This document shows, in pieces, positions 34,135-34,841 of a DNA stretch of 34,841 nucleotides. The notes beneath the pieces were generated by a model. That model was given only the letters and a program-made list of their open reading frames with translations, was not told the DNA's origin and did not search any database. This DNA comes from Lentibacillus salicampi (GTDB taxonomy: Bacteria; Bacillota; Bacilli; Bacillales; Amphibacillaceae), in NCBI RefSeq assembly GCF_004565465.1, contig NZ_SRHY01000032.1, positions 1-34,841 on the forward strand, given 5' to 3'. Numbering within the stretch: position 1 is the first letter of the stretch; the number at the start of each line of letters is the position of its first letter. The translations under genes were made by a program, and so were the position numbers.

Positions 34135-34644
34135 ATGGATAAAACAATTTCTGCTGCCCCCTCACGCATCTCTATAGGGGAGCTGACGAAGATTTCCCTC
34201 GTTGCAGCATTGTATTTTGCTGTGACTGCCTCATTTGCCGTCGTGGGTTTCGGTGCCGTTCAACTGCGGTTTTCCGAGATGTTTAACTATCTGGCATTGT
34301 ACAATAGACGCTATGTAATTGCTGTTACATTAGGCGTTGTTTTCGCAAACTTTCTCTCCCCCACATGGTTTCTCGATGTTCCGATTGGCGGTCTGGCGAC
34401 ATTTGTCGTGCTGCTTATTTGCCGCGCCGTGACAAGACACATCAAAAATGAGATTGCCAAAATTGCGGTTACCGCGGTGATTTTTGCTGTCTCGATGTTT
34501 ACCGTTGCAACGCAGTTAACGATCCTGTTCGATCTGCCATTCTTTTACACATGGTTAACGGTTGGGGCAGGTGAGTTATTATCGATGACAATCGGGGGTA
34601 TGGTCGTCTACTTTTTAGGGAAAAAAATAGACTTGAGCAAATGA
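34135..34644 (+). CDS. queT: QueT family queuosine precursor transporter
   Basis: 169 residues from ATG 34135, with AGGAG 8 nt upstream; the open frame extends to 34036 but that part is the riboswitch. About five or six membrane segments cover residues 20-160, starting with ISLVAALYFAVTASF. Segments FGAVQLRFSEMFNYLALYNR near 37-56 and LSPTWFLDVPIGGLATFV near 77-94 are marks of the COG4708/QueT family. These are thought to be substrate-specificity (S) components of energy-coupling-factor importers for preQ1 or related queuosine precursors. No ECF energising genes are nearby, so it would share a common ECF module. The preQ1-II riboswitch in front strongly supports the assignment. Confidence 0.94.
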   Translation: MDKTISAAPSRISIGELTKISLVAALYFAVTASFAVVGFGAVQLRFSEMFNYLALYNRRYVIAVTLGVVFANFLSPTWFLDVPIGGLATFVVLLICRAVTRHIKNEIAKIAVTAVIFAVSMFTVATQLTILFDLPFFYTWLTVGAGELLSMTIGGMVVYFLGKKIDLSK

Positions 34645-34841
34645 TGGATAAAGACACTGGATGGTGAATTGAGAAGAATTTTGATTAGTTTCCCTGAAAG
34701 CACCACAAAGGACTGCCTAGGAGCCTTGGACAGAAGTATTTCAAAAAATCCCGCTTCATTTCACTACAACCTATTTTTATGTAAAAAAATGGAAATGATT
34801 TAAAAAAGGGTATGCCAAATAAGCTTCACGTTTATGTCATT
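34645..34841. other. Non-coding end of window
   Basis: About 200 nt after queT with no supportable gene, terminator or repeat. Confidence 0.5.

Overview
The window looks like chromosomal DNA of a halotolerant or halophilic Bacillaceae (the Virgibacillus/Oceanobacillus/Lentibacillus neighbourhood is my best guess). This rests on sporulation genes of Bacillus type (prkA, yhbH, spoVR), moderate-to-low GC, strong AGGAGG-type ribosome binding sites with frequent GTG/TTG starts, a proline T-box, a GbsR-type choline regulator with glycine-betaine synthesis genes, and dispersed repeats of a kind I associate with these genomes.

Layout. 1-660: apparent end of an IS element joined to a 5'-truncated gene. 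1000-8960: prkA, yhbH and spoVR, a conserved starvation/sporulation trio, interleaved with a small unknown gene, NADP-type gdhA and a zinc-ribbon gene. 9020-9535: two decayed genes (a small conserved protein and a retropepsin-like protease). 9637-12560: a coiled-coil protein, an array of six 52-bp tandem repeats, a NERD-domain protein and rlmH. 12560-13200: gene debris. 13345-14859: mqo. 15050-17457: a MerR/TipAS regulator with an ABC-2 transporter. 17510-20237: a proline T-box riboswitch and proBA. 20428-25873: a choline-to-glycine-betaine locus (betA, betB, an orphan betaine/choline-binding lipoprotein, a GbsR-like repressor). 26092-32597: a secreted metallophosphoesterase plus an ABC importer with a HAD phosphatase, probably for a phosphorylated organic compound. 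32967-34644: a chromosomal DUF2829/Tad2-like gene, an SDR oxidoreductase, and a preQ1-II riboswitch with queT.

How it fits together. Much of the window concerns osmoadaptation and nitrogen/carbon balance: glutamate synthesis (GdhA), glutamate to proline (ProBA under tRNA-Pro control) and choline to glycine betaine (BetAB). The promoters of betA, betB and the binding-protein gene each carry a near-identical palindrome, RTTAAAYRTATTTAAY, just downstream of the predicted transcription start. This suggests one repressor, probably the GbsR-like protein encoded at the end of the locus, acting as a roadblock. A similar site lies upstream of the HAD/ABC operon, raising the possibility that phosphorylated choline compounds are scavenged to feed the same pathway (inference).

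Most unusual items: a preQ1-II riboswitch that fits its model almost base for base, a DUF2829/Tad2 gene with no prophage around it, two tandem arrays of the same 52-bp period and a shared motif, and similar sigma-E-like -10 boxes in front of prkA, yhbH and spoVR. All calls come from reading the sequence; no database search was run.
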